Shown: positions 45,373-57,864 of the stretch, in pieces | Position numbering within the stretch: position 1 is the stretch's first letter | Layout: the number at the start of each line of letters is the position of its first letter | Assembly (NCBI RefSeq): GCF_034190915.1 | Contig: NW_026947484.1 | Span: 190,892,982 to 190,956,981, forward strand | Origin: Cavia porcellus | Taxonomy: Eukaryota > Chordata > Mammalia > Rodentia > Caviidae | DNA: 64,000 nucleotides | Direction: 5' to 3' | Notes under the pieces: model-generated | Seen by the model: the letters and a program-made list of their open reading frames with translations, nothing else | Told to the model about the DNA's origin: nothing | Database searches by the model: none | Translations under genes and position numbers: made by a program

Positions 45373-46019
45373 TTGTCTGCTCTGATGCAGGGTTTGTGCC
45401 TGGAACCAGGGCCCTGTTGGCAGGGACAGAGCTCATGTGGGAAGCCCATGGTACAGATACAGACACTGAAACCAGGGGTGGGGAGAATGTCCCTGGTGAG
45501 GCACCAGGTCTTGCGTCAAGCAAGACCAACAGTGGCTTCCAGCCCGGCCTCTGAAGCGAATGCTTCCCATGCAGAAGGGCTGTGTCCTGGCCACAGAGGG
45601 TAGCGGAGAGCCAAGTTGGAGCCCTTGGGCCGCCCAGGCCCCTGTAAACCCTGCTTGGATTCCAGTTCCTAGTGAAGCTTATTTCTGGGGTCGGGGACAT
45701 GCGTGTGCAAGCTGTGGGGTGAGGAGACTCCCAAAGGAAGGAAGGGAGGGCAGCAGGACCTGTCCTTGGCCATGCAAGGCTACCCTCACCAGGACAGGAG
45801 GAGGCTAGGTAGCCCCCAGACTTCCAGACCTGTTGTAGCCCACGCAGAAGCCACCTGCCCTTTCTTGATATCTCAGTCTGCTCTTCCAGGGAGCAAAGGC
45901 CCCAGCCAGAGGAGTCAGAGAGATGTGGCAGCTGCCTTGTCTCAGACAGTGCTGGGTTCCAGACAACGTGACATTTACCACACAGCAAGGCTGTGAGTTG
46001 GCCTTGCTAGAATTCCCAC
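45373..46019. other. Intergenic, no gene supported
   Basis: A 206-aa minus-strand chance ORF (45988-45368) shows no recognised domain. Confidence 0.5.
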
Positions 46020-46112
46020 TTTTGAGGCGGGAAATTGAAAGTCTCAGGTCCTGTGCCTGAAGGACTTGCCCAAGGTCCCTGAGTTTGAACTAGACCTTAA
46101 ATCTGGTCAAGG
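46020..46112 (+). mobile_element. MIR fragment
   Basis: ggcgggaaattgaaagtctc, then gacttgcccaaggtccctga follow the MIR core. Confidence 0.55.
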
Positions 46113-49100
46113 AGTCTCAGGGCATTTGATCACAACCCTAGGATCACCTGTCCCAAGCTGCCAGTTGTTCCTCAAGCCATTTCTGTCTGCACCATGTACA
46201 CCTGCTCCTGAGGGCCACTGCTCTCTTCACTCATTAATGACTGAGCCTGGGAACCACACAGGGCATGACACAGTGGGGCTGCACACTTCCTAGGGCCCCA
46301 GTGCCCACAGTGTGGACGCTACAAAGCAGGTTCCCCGTGAGTGAGTGAATCTTGCAGGAGTGAGTTTCATAAAGGGAAATCTGAGGGTCAGTAGGACTCA
46401 GTGATCTGCTGAGTCCCCAGCAGTTTCCAGGCAAAGTACTGACCAGTCCAGGCTTTTGCCATCCAACCTCAGCTTCCCACTGTGGGGCCAGGCCACCCCA
46501 CCAGCTCCTCCCACAGCTGTCCACAGTCCTACTCCTAAAACAGGCAGCTGGCACTTTGGGCCCTGCTCCTAACAGGCAGAGGCTGAGTGCCCAGCTGCCT
46601 GGCCAGCCCTGCTGGTGTGCAGACACCTGGAATGTGCTTTCGGGAGAACGCTAACAGGAGATTATGGCCAGAAGATTCCTAGGGCTTCCGGGGGTGAGCG
46701 CATTGCCTCTGCTGGGGGTGGTTACCCCAGTAGCTTTCTTAATCCTTCTCAGAGTACCCTGGGATTTAGTAATGAGCTGTACCAGCCAGAATATTTGTTT
46801 CTTTGAGCTGAGGCCCAATTGTGCATTTTGAAACAAGGTAGGCTCCTCTGTTCTCCATGACCCAGCTCGCCCATCTCAGGGTTGGGGTGGGAGTTGGGAT
46901 CAGAAGCACAGAAGCTCCATTGCCCACACGGGGTCAGGACCCAGCATCCCCGCCAGGAGGACAGCCATGGAGCCCAGAGTGGCCATGGAGTAAGAGCAAA
47001 GTGAGGAGCCAGAGGGGCGAAGGCCAAGGGAGGGGGCAAGTCCAAGGGGAAAGGCTGCCCCCCAGAGCCAGGCTGGGCACCATCAGCCATCCTGGGACTG
47101 CAGGGCAGAGCTTGCCCACGTGAGGGTCCTGCAGGAGGCCCCTTGATAGACAGGGCACATGGAGGAGGCTGCTCAAAGCACAGAAGCCTGAGAAAAGCGG
47201 AAGCTGTGTCTTGGGGTGGGCTCTCCAGAGACGGCTCTTGGGGGAGGACTCGGGAGCAAGGGATTTATTTTCAGGGTGCTCCTGGGATGAATCAGGAAAG
47301 GAGTGGAAGCAGGGGGGGGGGGAGAAGAAAAAGAGCCCATTTGTGGTGGCGTCACCTGCTCCCATGCTCTGGAGTGAAGTTATATCTCAGGGTCATGAGC
47401 CCAGGTGAGCACCCCAAGTGGGCACTGCACCAGGAGCTGCGGGCAGAATTCAGCTTCTGGAGAGAGTCTTGACAGAGCAGCACGTGCGGATTCTTCTGAG
47501 GAACAAGGCTTGGCCCTGAAGACGGGAGGACGGGGTTGCCATTTCCTGCCTGGGTAGGGACAGAAGCTCCTTCCCGAGAAGGCACGCAGGGATGAGGTAC
47601 GCCTTGCAGACCTCAGGTGAAGTTCGCTCAGGGTTTGGCAAAAATCCTCCTCAGCCACCTCTGCCAGTCAGCGTTCCACTGCTGCAGCAGGGCCCTGCAG
47701 CCAGGTGAGTTACAGACTGGAGACGCTGGGCTGGCTCATGGTTCCGGGGGACTGTGGAGTCCAAAGCGGGGTTCTGGATGTCTCATGCTGCATCCTAACC
47801 TTGGTGGAAAGGCACGTGTGCAACACAAAGAGGACATGAGGCCAGCTTGGACCTTTTGCTGGAACCCAGCTACTGACTCCATAACAACGGTGTTAACTCA
47901 TCCCAGGGCTCTGCCCTCAAGGCCAAAGTGCCGCTTAAAGACCTCAGCTCCTAATACTGTGGCAGAGGCAACTGAGGCCACCTCAAACCGCAGCGCAGCC
48001 TCAGGAAGCTTCCTAAAAAGTTAGGGTGAAAAGTCGGCCGTTTCACTCTGCCAGAACAAAAATGAGCCCCTGGCCTGGCAGGGGCCCCAGGAAGGGGCTC
48101 AACAGGAGCCAGAGCCCAAAGGAGCCTCTAAGGGCAGAGCTGCACTGCCCAACGTGGTGGTCTGTAATAATGGCCACTCTCTGCCCTTTCCTCTCCTCCC
48201 TTAGCACTACTGCACACCTCCTGGCCTCCCATCTCACCTCGTTGGGTCCATGCTGGGGTTGTCAAAGCACCTCCTCTAGAAAGCAGATCTGGCCCTCTCA
48301 CCTGTCTGAGGGTTCTTCTGATTTTTCAAGGGACAAAGAGCAGAGCCCCACCCTACTTCCAAGGCTTCTCCTGATGACAGAGAGGCTTAAGCCCCAGGCA
48401 CTGAGGACAGCACACTCCAGGCAGATACCAGGAGCCCTGCTGTCTGTCCTCCAGGCCTTCCGGCTGCCCTGGGACCTTCCTTTGAGCTTTCTGTCTTCCG
48501 CAGTGTCTCTGTAATTAATTTATGGAAAGCATATAAATTGGGAGTCAGCACAACCCTGCAAATCCTATCTAATCCCTGCCTCCACTGGAGGGAGCAGTGC
48601 CCAGGACCTAGAACTTTTCTTATAGTGATTACCTTTGGCTTTATGTCTAAGGACAAAAAACCCAAGATGAAACATGTAAGGTCCTGTTTCCACAGTCACT
48701 CTGGAACAAGGAGCTCCCAGGTAGTACTTGGGGAGATCATAGACACCCTTGCAGTCCTGTTCTCTGAGGGGGGCATGGAGCGGGGAAGGTTCCTGCTCAT
48801 CAAATAAAATCTCTTGACTCTGCCTTGAAGTCACCGGAAGCCCAGCTCAGCTCTGGCTCCACTGCCTGCACCTGTCCAAGCCACCATCACCTGTGCTGCC
48901 TGTTTGTGCCATAGCTCCACTCCGGTCTCCCTCACCACAGCCAGTGCCCCGTCTCTGCTCCTCTGAGGAAGCACCCAAGGGTTCCTGGCTCCTTCAGGGC
49001 AAGGACAGGGACTCAGTCAGTCTCCTAAAAATTCCTTCTCTCTTGTCCAGCTTCCCTGCTGCTCACGGTACCCAGATCTCAGATCTCCTGCACCTGTCCG

Positions 49101-49239
49101 GAGCACCCACCAATATGCCGACAAGGTCGTACCCTCGCATCCTGCAGCTCTTTCTGGAAAGTTGGCCCTTGGCACACTTCTCTTATTGCCCTCCCCCTCC
49201 CCCATGCAGTCTCCCCTCCCAGTACCCCCAACCTGAGTG
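46113..49239. other. GC-richer single-copy DNA, no gene supported
   Basis: About 3.1 kb with many short overlapping ORFs in all frames. No domain, CpG island or repeat is recognised, apart from an 11-G run at 47312-47322. Confidence 0.45.
47312..47322 (+). repeat. G homopolymer (11 nt)
   Basis: A run of 11 Gs, prone to slippage and to length error in assemblies. Confidence 0.9.
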
Positions 49240-49400
49240 TGCTGTTTCTCTATCTGTTGTCTGGTTCCCTCTGCTTCCCACCAGAATGTAGGCTCAGAGG
49301 GTGAGGACTTCACTTTGTTTTCTACCACATCTCCAGAACCTACCGAGCTCCATCCCTGGCACCTCACCGCAAGAGGTCGGTAAATGTGGCAGACCTTTTG
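49240..49400 (+). mobile_element. L2-like 3' end
   Basis: ccagaatgtaggctcagagg, then ccacatctccagaacctacc and ggtcggtaaatgtgg follow the L2 3' end. Confidence 0.5.
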
Positions 49401-49954
49401 GAGAAGGTAAGGGGCTCTTGGATGGAGGGGGGGGGAGGGGAAGTAAAAAGGATTAAGATGCACCAAGTCCCCACAATGAACACAGGATGTACTAAGAGCA
49501 TGTGCTAATAAAGAAAAACAAATCTTTATCAGAAGAACAGAGAATGTCTGGTGTCTGTTGTTTGACCAAGGGGGTGGGCAAGGCTCCCCAAGATGCTCAA
49601 TGGACTTCCCCCTGGGAGCTCTGAGTCACCTGAGGTTGTGTCCTTCAGGAAGTCTTCTGTGCAGATTTTAAATGGAAGTTTCGGCTACCAGGAGCAGTGG
49701 ATCACAGGACAGGACTGATTTTCATTCAACATAAACACCACCTCCTCTTTGGATCCCTTGCAAAGCTCTTCCAGGCCCCATGAAAGTGCCTCTGTCTCTG
49801 CTATCCTGAGAACTTTTCTCTGCACTCGTGAGCATCTGGCCAGCGGCCAGCGTTAGCAGCTCATGAGTCAAACTCAGAGAATACCTGGGGCCCCAGGCAG
49901 CATGTGCTTTACAGGGCCGCTGGGACCAGCCTCAATCACACTTTTTTTGCTAAG

Positions 49955-50052
49955 CTTCCCACAGCCCTCTGAGGTAGTCATGGCTGCCCCCATTTCACAG
50001 ATGAGGAAACTGCGGTCAGAGCTGCAAAGCATGGACAATCTGCACAGTTGGC
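49955..50052 (+). mobile_element. MIR ancient SINE
   Basis: ccatttcacagatgaggaaa, then ctgcggtcagagctgcaaag are a clear MIR core. Confidence 0.65.
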
Positions 50053-50479
50053 ATCGTGAGAGGAGCGGAGCCCAGCTCCTCAGCCCCAAGCCAGCCACCT
50101 GCAGCTGCCACTTTCACATTCCGTGCTCAGGGATGAGTGAAAGGCCAGGCCTGAGCTCTCAGGTCCCAAGCGAGCACGCAATATGACCACAGCAGGTACA
50201 GCTTTGCAGCCCTCACCCACCGTGCGCTGTGCAGAGTGGGCGAAGGTGGTGACCTCTCCCTTCCCCTGCTGGACAGTGAGGCCCAGGCCTTCCTGCTCCT
50301 GGCCGTGCTCATTGCCGGCTCCTCAGCCTCTTCTGCTGGCAAACACTGCAGACAGGGTGAGCTCCGAGCTGGAAGCTGAGGACAGAGCCAGTCCCACTCC
50401 TGCTTCCTGACACTCAGTCTCATCTTTGTCTTCTTGATCTTCCCTGCCTTAGTGGCTCTTTCCCTAGGACTTACGCTTC

Positions 50480-50605
50480 AGTTCCCTGTCTGTAATGTGG
50501 GGTAACTATACCTCTCTGAAAGGGCCAAAGATTAGATGAAATAACACAAGAAAAGTGCTTGGCATCGTTCCTGGCAGAAAGCAGATTCTGTTGCTGCTGT
50601 TGCCC
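50480..50605 (+). mobile_element. MIR ancient SINE, 3' part
   Basis: tgtctgtaatgtggggtaac, then agattagatgaaataacaca and gtgcttggcatcgttcctgg follow the MIR 3' half in order. Confidence 0.7.
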
Positions 50606-50639
50606 AGGGACTTTCTGTGAGCTATATCTATAGCCAGCT

Positions 50640-50758
50640 ATTTTTGAGATAGGAGTTCACTAACTTGCCAGGTTGTCCCAGAGCTCAAATTTGGGATCCT
50701 CTTGCCTCAGGTTCTCAGAGTTCAAGGATAGATGTGCACCACCACATTCTGGATTAGA
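50640..50758 (-). mobile_element. B1-type/monomer SINE
   Basis: ttttgagataggagttcact, then gatcctcttgcctcaggttc and atgtgcaccaccacattctg. Confidence 0.6.
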
Positions 50759-51539
50759 ACACAAATCCTTAGGAGTATATGCTTGTTAGCTGTTTCCAAG
50801 GGAGGCATATAAGTTACAATCCCTCCATCTTCCCTGCCCTGTTAAGGCCAGGATTTACAACTTGGTAGTTAGATGAAACTAACTTATTTGTTTCCAAAAA
50901 ATAAAATAATCATGCCCCAATGGTGGAGATGATGGGGCAGTAGCGCAGAGTGGTAGTGTATTGAGACCACTTTAAATAGTTAAGGTAAATATTTTATCTA
51001 ATGTTAATATGAAGAAAGTTGCATTTTGTTCACTTCTCCCAACTTTTAAAATGTATGTCCAAAAATAAAAAATTTCAAAGATGTTCTGTCAGGTGAGCTG
51101 AGACTAGATTTATAACATTACCAAGAAAAGCACTTTTTAAAAAACCGGTGAATAAATATTAATGTCTCCTATCTTTTGGCAGGATTAGTCTTGCACTTAG
51201 CAAGTGAGCTCTCTTACATAAGACGATAAGGTTTTTTATAATTATAGATCCCAGCACTAACTCTTTAAGAAACAGCAACTTGAGTCAAGAGTTATATAGA
51301 AACCATTTCTATATTCTGACCAGTTCTTTTCTCTGGAATTTATCCTCATGAAGTACTTTTTAAAAAAATTAAATAAGAAATGTAAAAACAGGAAGGCTCT
51401 CTAGAAAGGAATTGTGACAGGGACACCCCATCAGCAGTGTCTGAGGCTTTTGGTTACTCTATCTTGTCTCCAAAACATGGTGGTGTTGAATTTTTAAAAA
51501 TTTTCTAGTTAGATAGCCATAAAATGTTATATCTGCATT
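50759..51539. other. Intergenic, AT-rich, nothing recognised
   Basis: No supported gene or named repeat. Confidence 0.4.
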
Positions 51540-51818
51540 TAGATCTGAACTTTCCAGGAAAATACAGAGGTCAAGCACATTTTCATAAGTTTATTTACCA
51601 CTGGTGTTTTTCTGTATCATTTAGGACTTTCATTAAATTGTGCTTATTGATCCTATATCCAGTAATCTCTTAAACTAATAATTGGTCTGTAGATTTCTTT
51701 GAATTTTCTAAATGTACAATAATGTCAACTGCAAATAATAACACTTTTTCCAAATGTATTAATTTATTTTAAAAGCTTGCCACTAGAGTTACTAACCTAT
51801 TTATGAAAAATTAATTTG
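51540..51818 (-). mobile_element. L1 ORF2 fragment, left piece of a split element
   Basis: ttgaattttctaaatgtaca and ataatgtcaactgcaaataa are reversed L1 reverse-transcriptase sequence. It continues at 57865 after a plus-strand L1. Confidence 0.55.
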
Positions 51819-52177
51819 ATCTGTGAACTCCCAGTGAAGACTGCGGAGACTTGGAAGCTTTATCCAGCAACCTGCAGTCATCTGAGAAGGCTCACTGAGG
51901 CCTGGAGGGACTAGGAGTCCACTCCCAGTAACCACCCATACCCAGGAACCATCTCTGAGGCCCACAGAGACAAGGAGTCTGCAGCCAAAGACTCACAGCC
52001 ATCAGCAACACTCAGTGGGGTCCACTGCTGGACAGACTGCCAGTGCAGGAAGCAACTAGGACTTGATATCAATAGATTTGAGGGAACACAGGGAAATGCC
52101 AAATGTTAAAAATAACAAGGAATTAGGAAATAACAATTCAGCAGCTGTAAGATGTTGCAAAGAGAAACAATATAAGA

Positions 52178-52581
52178 TTGTTAGGTGTCAATGAAAAAGG
52201 AGACAACACAAATGACATAAAAAGACCATTTGCAGAAGTCATAGCAGGAAATTTCACAAACATGGAAAAAGAACCTGACATACAGATAAGTGAGGTATGT
52301 AGGATTCCAATTAGCCATAACCAAAATAAATCTACATCTTGCAGTATAATAAGATCCCAGAAATTCAGCATAAGAAGAGAATATTAAAAGCCACTAGAGA
52401 AAAGAAACAGATTACCTATAAAAGAAAGCCTGTCAGAACCACAGCAGACTTCTCAACACAAACCATCAAGTCAAGAAGAGCACAGAGTGAAGTATCTTTA
52501 GTACTGAAAAAAAAGCTTCTAACCCACATTAATGTACCCTGCATCTTTCAAAATCAGTGGAAAAATAAGACACTTCCATGA
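52178..52581 (+). pseudogene. L1 ORF1 C-terminal remnant
   Basis: VNEKGDNTNDIKRPFAEVIA and EPDIQISEVCR, then IPEIQHKKRILKATREKKQI in the next frame, are the ORF1p RNA-binding region. A frameshift near 52340-52380 breaks it. Confidence 0.75.
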
Positions 52582-52739
52582 CAAAGAACAACTGAAGAAC
52601 ATGATCACCAAACCTATTCTACAAAGAGTACTGAAAGGTGTTCTAGAAAGAGATAAAAATAACCACAATTCCAAGAACAACAGAAAGAAATCAACAAGGA
52701 AGTAGGGAACCGACAGCAGGAAAATAACATGACAAAGAT

Positions 52740-55700
52740 AAGCCAATACTTATCAGTTATAATCGTTAATGTAAATGGCCTCAATTCACCAATCAAAAGA
52801 GACAGACTGGTATAGTGGATCAAGAAACAAGTCCAACAATATGCTATATACAAGAAACATATTTAACTCTAAAGAAAATTTATAAACTGAAAGTCAAAGG
52901 ATAGAAAATAATACTCCATGTGACAGGAAACCAGAAAAAAAAAACAAACAAAAAACAGGGGTAGCTATTCTGCTTGTAGACAATGAGAAATTCAAACCAA
53001 AAATGATCAAAAGAGATAAAGAAGGTCACTATACTTGTTAGGGGAAAACTTCAAAAGAAAGAGATTACAATCATAAATATATATGCACCAAGTATGGGAG
53101 CACCCAACTATGTAAGACAGATATTAACAGACAAGAAAAATAAAATAAGCAAAAAAAATCAGCAAAGAAAAAGAACAAAACTGAATCAAACTTGTGAACA
53201 AATGGACTTAGTAGAAGTGTACAGAGTGTTCCACCCAGCAACATCAGAATACACTTTCTTCTCAGCTGTATGTGGGCTAAAATAAACCCATAGAACATGT
53301 ATAGTAGCCCGCAGAACATGCTTAAGTAAATGCAAAGGAATTGAAATTATCCCATGTATATCTGACCAGAGTGCAATGAAATTGGAAATTAATGACAAAG
53401 AAACTGCAAAATCTCCATAAACACATGGAAATTAAATAGCATCATACTGAACAACCAATGGGTCACAGATAAAGAAGAAATTAAACAATGTATACAATCA
53501 AATAAAAACGCAAATACAACTTGTTGCCTCCTATGAGAGGCAACAAAAGCAGTACTGAGAGGAAAATTTACAGTGGTGAATTCTCATAAATAAATAACCT
53601 AACACTGCACCTCAAATTTGTAGAAAAAGAGCAAGTCAAGCCCAAAGCCCAAGGAAAGAAGAAATTACAAAGATCATGGCAGGAATTAATGCAATCGAGA
53701 CTAAGAAAATAATACAAAGAGTTAATAAATCAAAAAGTTGGTTCTTTGGAAGAATAAATAAGATTGATAAAACTCTGGCCAACCTTATCAATATAGGAAA
53801 GTAAAGGCTCAAATTCATGCAATAAGGAATGAAAAGGGTGAAATCAGCATAGATCCTGTGGGAATACAGAAGATCATGTTAGTGGGTCGGTGACTGGTGG
53901 TCAACTTAAACACTCAGTGAACTGAGTCAGCGTGGGGCTGAGCACGAATGGCTGACCTGAGGACTGTTGCCAGCAGAAAAAGGAGACCTAGAGAGAAAGA
54001 GTAGAATTGTAGGTTTTCCCAAATGTTGTTGTTTGGAGCCATTGGTTCTCCTGGAGGAGCTTGTCCTGCTGGCCTCCCTGATATCAACTCAGTTATTATC
54101 ATTGGAGGAGCTCAGGACCTTGCTGCTGAGAATGGCTGTGGTTCACTGTGGGGGAGCTTTGGTCCTTACTTTGAGCACCGCTTCCTGGCTCTGGAGGGGA
54201 AGATGCATGCTGTTTACTTTCCAGGAGAAGCTGGCATACTGATATGCACTCAGCTGTTATTGTTGGAAGAGCTTGGGACTTCATTGTCGCTGAGGATGGC
54301 TGTGGTATTTTGAGGGGGATCCCTCATCCTTATTTTGAGTGTTGCTTCTTGGCTCCAGTATAGAACCCTCAGCCTGCTGGCACAGATCCTTCATCCTATT
54401 GGCACAGACTTTCTAGCTTTCACTGCTGACCTGTGGGCCTTCCCAAGCACAGATCGTGAAACAGATTTGCATGAGTCATTGTTATGGGCTTTGGTTTTCA
54501 TCTGAACTCATGAAGATTATTATGGGATCCAGGCCGTTGGTGGATTCTCTAGGTCTTCAGTGTGTGGACAGATTTCCTGCACTTTCTCTGTATTTGACTC
54601 CTTGGGTGACCATTATAAATAATAACTATAAATTATGTGTCCTATGTGTAATTGTTCTCCTTGCAACCCCTACTACAACAATCATCAATACCTACTCTGG
54701 AAACCTTTACTTTCATAGGATGAAAGACACAGAAAAAATGGACAGAGTCTTAGAAACATATGAATTACCAAAGCTGCATTAAGAAGCTCAAATTCATACA
54801 ATAAAGAATGAAAAGGGTAAAATCAGTATAGGTCTTGTGGGAGTACTGAGTAGCCCAATATCAGTTAATGAAATTAAAAACATACCAATCCACCCCCACC
54901 CCAAAAAAAGCCCAGGTCCTGAAGGATTCACAGCTGAATTCTACAATAAATTCAGAGATAAATTTAATACCCAACTCTTTAATGAAATTGAAAGGGAAGC
55001 AATTTTCCCTAATTTATTCTGGGAGGCAAATATCACCCTGATACCACAACTAAAGAAAGACCCAAACAAAAAAGAGAACTGCAGGCCAATCTTTCAAATG
55101 AACATAAATTCAAAAATCCTCAGTAAAATACTAGCAAACAGAATGCAGCAAATCATCAAGAAGATTATACACCATGACTAAGTGAGATTCATCCTAGGAA
55201 TTCAGTGATACACCATATTAACAGAGCCAAGGATAAAAATCATTTGATCATCTCAATAGATGCAGAAAAAGCTTTTGACAAAGTCCATTCATGATAAAAA
55301 AAAACCTACAGAATTGAAATTTTTCCATTTAACCCTACAGAAAATTGGAATAATCTTTATCTCAATCTGTCATAGCCATCTATGACAACCCAAAACCCAA
55401 CATCATACTAAATGATCAAAAACTGAAAACTTTCACTCTACAGTCAGGAACAAGACAAGGTTGTCCACTATCACCACTCTTATTCTATATAGTTCTGGAA
55501 ACATTAGCCAGAGCAATCAGACAAGAGAAAGAAATGAAAGGAATAAACATAGGAAGGGAAGAAGTTAAATTATCATTATTCACAGATAACGTGATACTCT
55601 AGATGGAAGACTCCAGAAACTCCACCAACTTCTAGACCTAATAAGCAAATTCAGTGGCATAGCTGGGTACAAAGTCAATACTCAAAAATCAGTAGCTTTC

Positions 55701-56470
55701 CTGAACAAAAACAACAAATTGAGAGAGAAATTAGGAAACCCACAACCTTCATAATAACATTAAAAACTGAAATACTTAGGGATCAGTCTAACAAAGGAAT
55801 AAAAGATTTATTCAGTGAAAATTATAGTACTTTGACAAAAGAAATTGAAGAGAAATTCAGAAAACAGATATCTCATGAATATGAAAAACTAACATTGTGA
55901 AAATGGCCATATTCTCAAAATTGTTATATAGATTTAATGCAATCCCAATGAAAATACCATTAACATACCTCACAGATCTAGAGAAAACATTCCTAAAATT
56001 CATTTGGAATCATAAGAGACCCAGAATAGCAAAGGCAATTCTAGCAACCAAGACAAATCAAAAGGCACCATAATCCCTAACTTGAAATTATTCTACAAAG
56101 CTCCTATGATAAAATCACCATGGTACTGGCAAAAAAGCAAACCTGAGGATCAGTGAAACAGAACAGAAGACACAGGCACAACTACAAACACACTCAGCCA
56201 CCTAATCTTTGACAAAGGGCCAAACATGTTCACTGGAAGGAAGACAGCCTGTTAAATAAGCGGTGTTGAAGAAACTGGCTTTCTACATGCCAGAGACTTA
56301 AACTAGACCCATGCCTGTCACCATGCACTAAAATGGACCAAAGATCTAAATATTAAACCTACTGCAGAAATACTAAACCTACTGCAAGACAAAGTAGGTA
56401 GAAATCCTGAAGACATAGAGATAGGCAAAGAGTTCATAAAAACCAAACTGCACTGAAAGTACTTCAAAGA
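52740..56470 (+). pseudogene. L1 ORF2 (endonuclease/reverse transcriptase), dead copy
   Basis: The endonuclease begins near 52745 and the RT region is best read at 54837-55181 (HPHPKKSPGPEGFTAEFYNK). The catalytic motif, F/YADD in live elements, reads FTDN here (about 55580-55591), followed by a stop. Many stops and frameshifts plus an 804-bp LTR insertion make it non-functional. Confidence 0.8.
53877..54680 (+). mobile_element. Solo LTR with internal tandem duplication, 4-bp TSD
   Basis: An 804-bp segment beginning tgttagtggg and ending ctacaaca, flanked by atca (53873-53876 and 54681-54684). Removing it rejoins L1 ORF2. A tg...ca LTR with a 4-bp duplication suggests a class I (ERV1-like) element, an inference from size only. 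Orientation is a guess, from a tataaat/aataat-rich part near the right end. It contains two diverged copies of a segment of roughly 120 bp spaced 160 bp apart (from about 54079 and 54239). No viral genes remain. Confidence 0.65.
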
Positions 56471-56497
56471 ATCAGTAAACTTATTAAAAAGTTTTTG

Positions 56498-56595
56498 CAT
56501 TCGGGGCTGGGGATTTAGCACAGCAGCATAAGCACCTGCCTTGCAAGCGCGCGGTTGTGAGTTTGATCCCCGGTACCCATAAAAAAAAAAATTTT
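56498..56595 (+). mobile_element. ID SINE
   Basis: ggggctggggatttagcaca, then gcataagcacctgccttgca and gtttgatccccggtaccc, with an A-run. It is flanked by tttttgcatt on both sides and inserted in the L1. Confidence 0.9.
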
Positions 56596-57470
56596 TTTTT
56601 TGCATTTTGAAAGAAATCATCAGCAACAGATTGAAAAGAAAACCCACAAAGTGGGAAAAGGTTTTTTGCTAACTGTCCTTCAGACATAGGATTTTTATCT
56701 AGATCGTATAAAGATTGAAAAAAATCAGGCCCTCCAAATTTAAAGACCCAATTCTAAAATGAGCATTTGAGATGAATATACAATTCTCAGATGAAGAAAT
56801 ACAAATGACAAATAAATATATGAAAAATATTCAATATCATTGTTCATTGGAGAAATACAAATTAAAACAACAGTGAGATTCCATCTCACTCCAAAAATAA
56901 TGGCTAGCCTCAAGATATTAACCAATAACAAACGCTGGCAGAGAAAAACAAACACTTCTCCATTGTTGGTGGGCATATAGACTGGTACAACCACTGTGGA
57001 AATCAGCATGGAGACTCCTCAGAAGACTAGGATTAGAGTTTCCATTCTACCCAGCTATTCCCCTTCTGGGTATTTTCCCAGAAGAATTGAAAACATCATA
57101 CGATGGTGATATACATGTATCCATATTTACAGCTGCATAATTTGTAATAGTTAGATTTTGGAAACAACCCAAACACCCATCAACTGATGAATAAATAAAA
57201 AAAGATGTGCTATTTTTATACAATGGGATACTACTCAGCCATAAAGAACAATAAATTCAAGACTTTTATAGGTAAATGGATGCAACTAGAAATATACTCA
57301 AAAGTGATATAAATCAGACTTGCATGTACAAATACCATATTGCCTTGCTAGTGTAAGAAACTGAAAGAGTAAATAAGATCCAAAATACACAACAGATATA
57401 GTAAAAGGGAAGAAATTGCTCAAAGAGGAATTCTATTGTTTGATCAGTCTTGCGTGCATGTATCTGGTAG

Positions 57471-57585
57471 CCTGAGCAACTATTTTGTTTGTTTTTTTAT
57501 CGGTACCAGGGATCGAACTCACGACCACCTGCTTGCAAGGCAGGTACTTATGCCGCTGAGCTAAATCCCCTGAGCAACTATTTTG
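57471..57585 (-). mobile_element. ID SINE with 17-bp TSD
   Basis: A reversed ID (cggtaccagggatcgaactc, then ctgcttgcaaggcaggtact and gccgctgagctaaatcccc) between perfect copies of cctgagcaactattttg (57471-57487 and 57569-57585; the first two bases may belong to the ID end). Confidence 0.95.
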
Positions 57586-57660
57586 AAGATAACAATATGC
57601 AATATAAAAACCATTGTTAAATTCCCATCAACCTGTTTTGAAATCCTATGTCGCTAATGT

Positions 57661-57780
57661 TTTTTTTGTTGTTATTTTGGGTTTTTTTTTTTGGTACTGG
57701 GGATCAAACTCACAACGTAGCATTTGCCAGGCAAGTACTTATGTGGCTGAGCTAAATCTCCAGCCCTGTTGTTGTTTTTT
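57661..57780 (-). mobile_element. ID SINE, diverged
   Basis: ttggtactggggatcaaact, then ttgccaggcaagtacttatg and ctgagctaaatctccagccc. ttgttgtt-type sequence flanks both sides. Confidence 0.8.
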
Positions 57781-57864
57781 GATTGTTTGCTTGCTTCTTG
57801 ATTTTTCTGTTTTTTCTTTTTAAAATAAAATAAAGAAAACTAAATTCAAAATTACAGTATTGGG

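Larger units (their letters stand above)
51820..57860 (+). mobile_element. Near full-length L1, decayed, carrying one LTR and ID insertions
   Basis: The 5' part (about 51820-52100) resembles an L1 5' UTR. The N-terminal half of ORF1 is reduced. The ORF1 C-terminus (52178-52581) leads into ORF2: endonuclease start VNVNGLNSPIKRDRL near 52765, RT region from 54837, and a 3' end around 57240-57440 that decays into an A-rich tail near 57860. Interruptions are the solo LTR at 53877-54680, ID SINEs at about 56500-56590 and 57488-57570, and an ID-like unit at 57661. The boundaries are approximate. Confidence 0.8.

Noticed and set aside
45368..45988. 206-aa minus-strand ORF in the GC-rich region
   Set aside because: No domain, signal or splice context; overlapping ORFs on both strands point to base composition.
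56498..56595. tRNA-like sequence
   Set aside because: It has A- and B-box-like parts but is an ID SINE with an A-tail and flanking duplication, not a tRNA gene.
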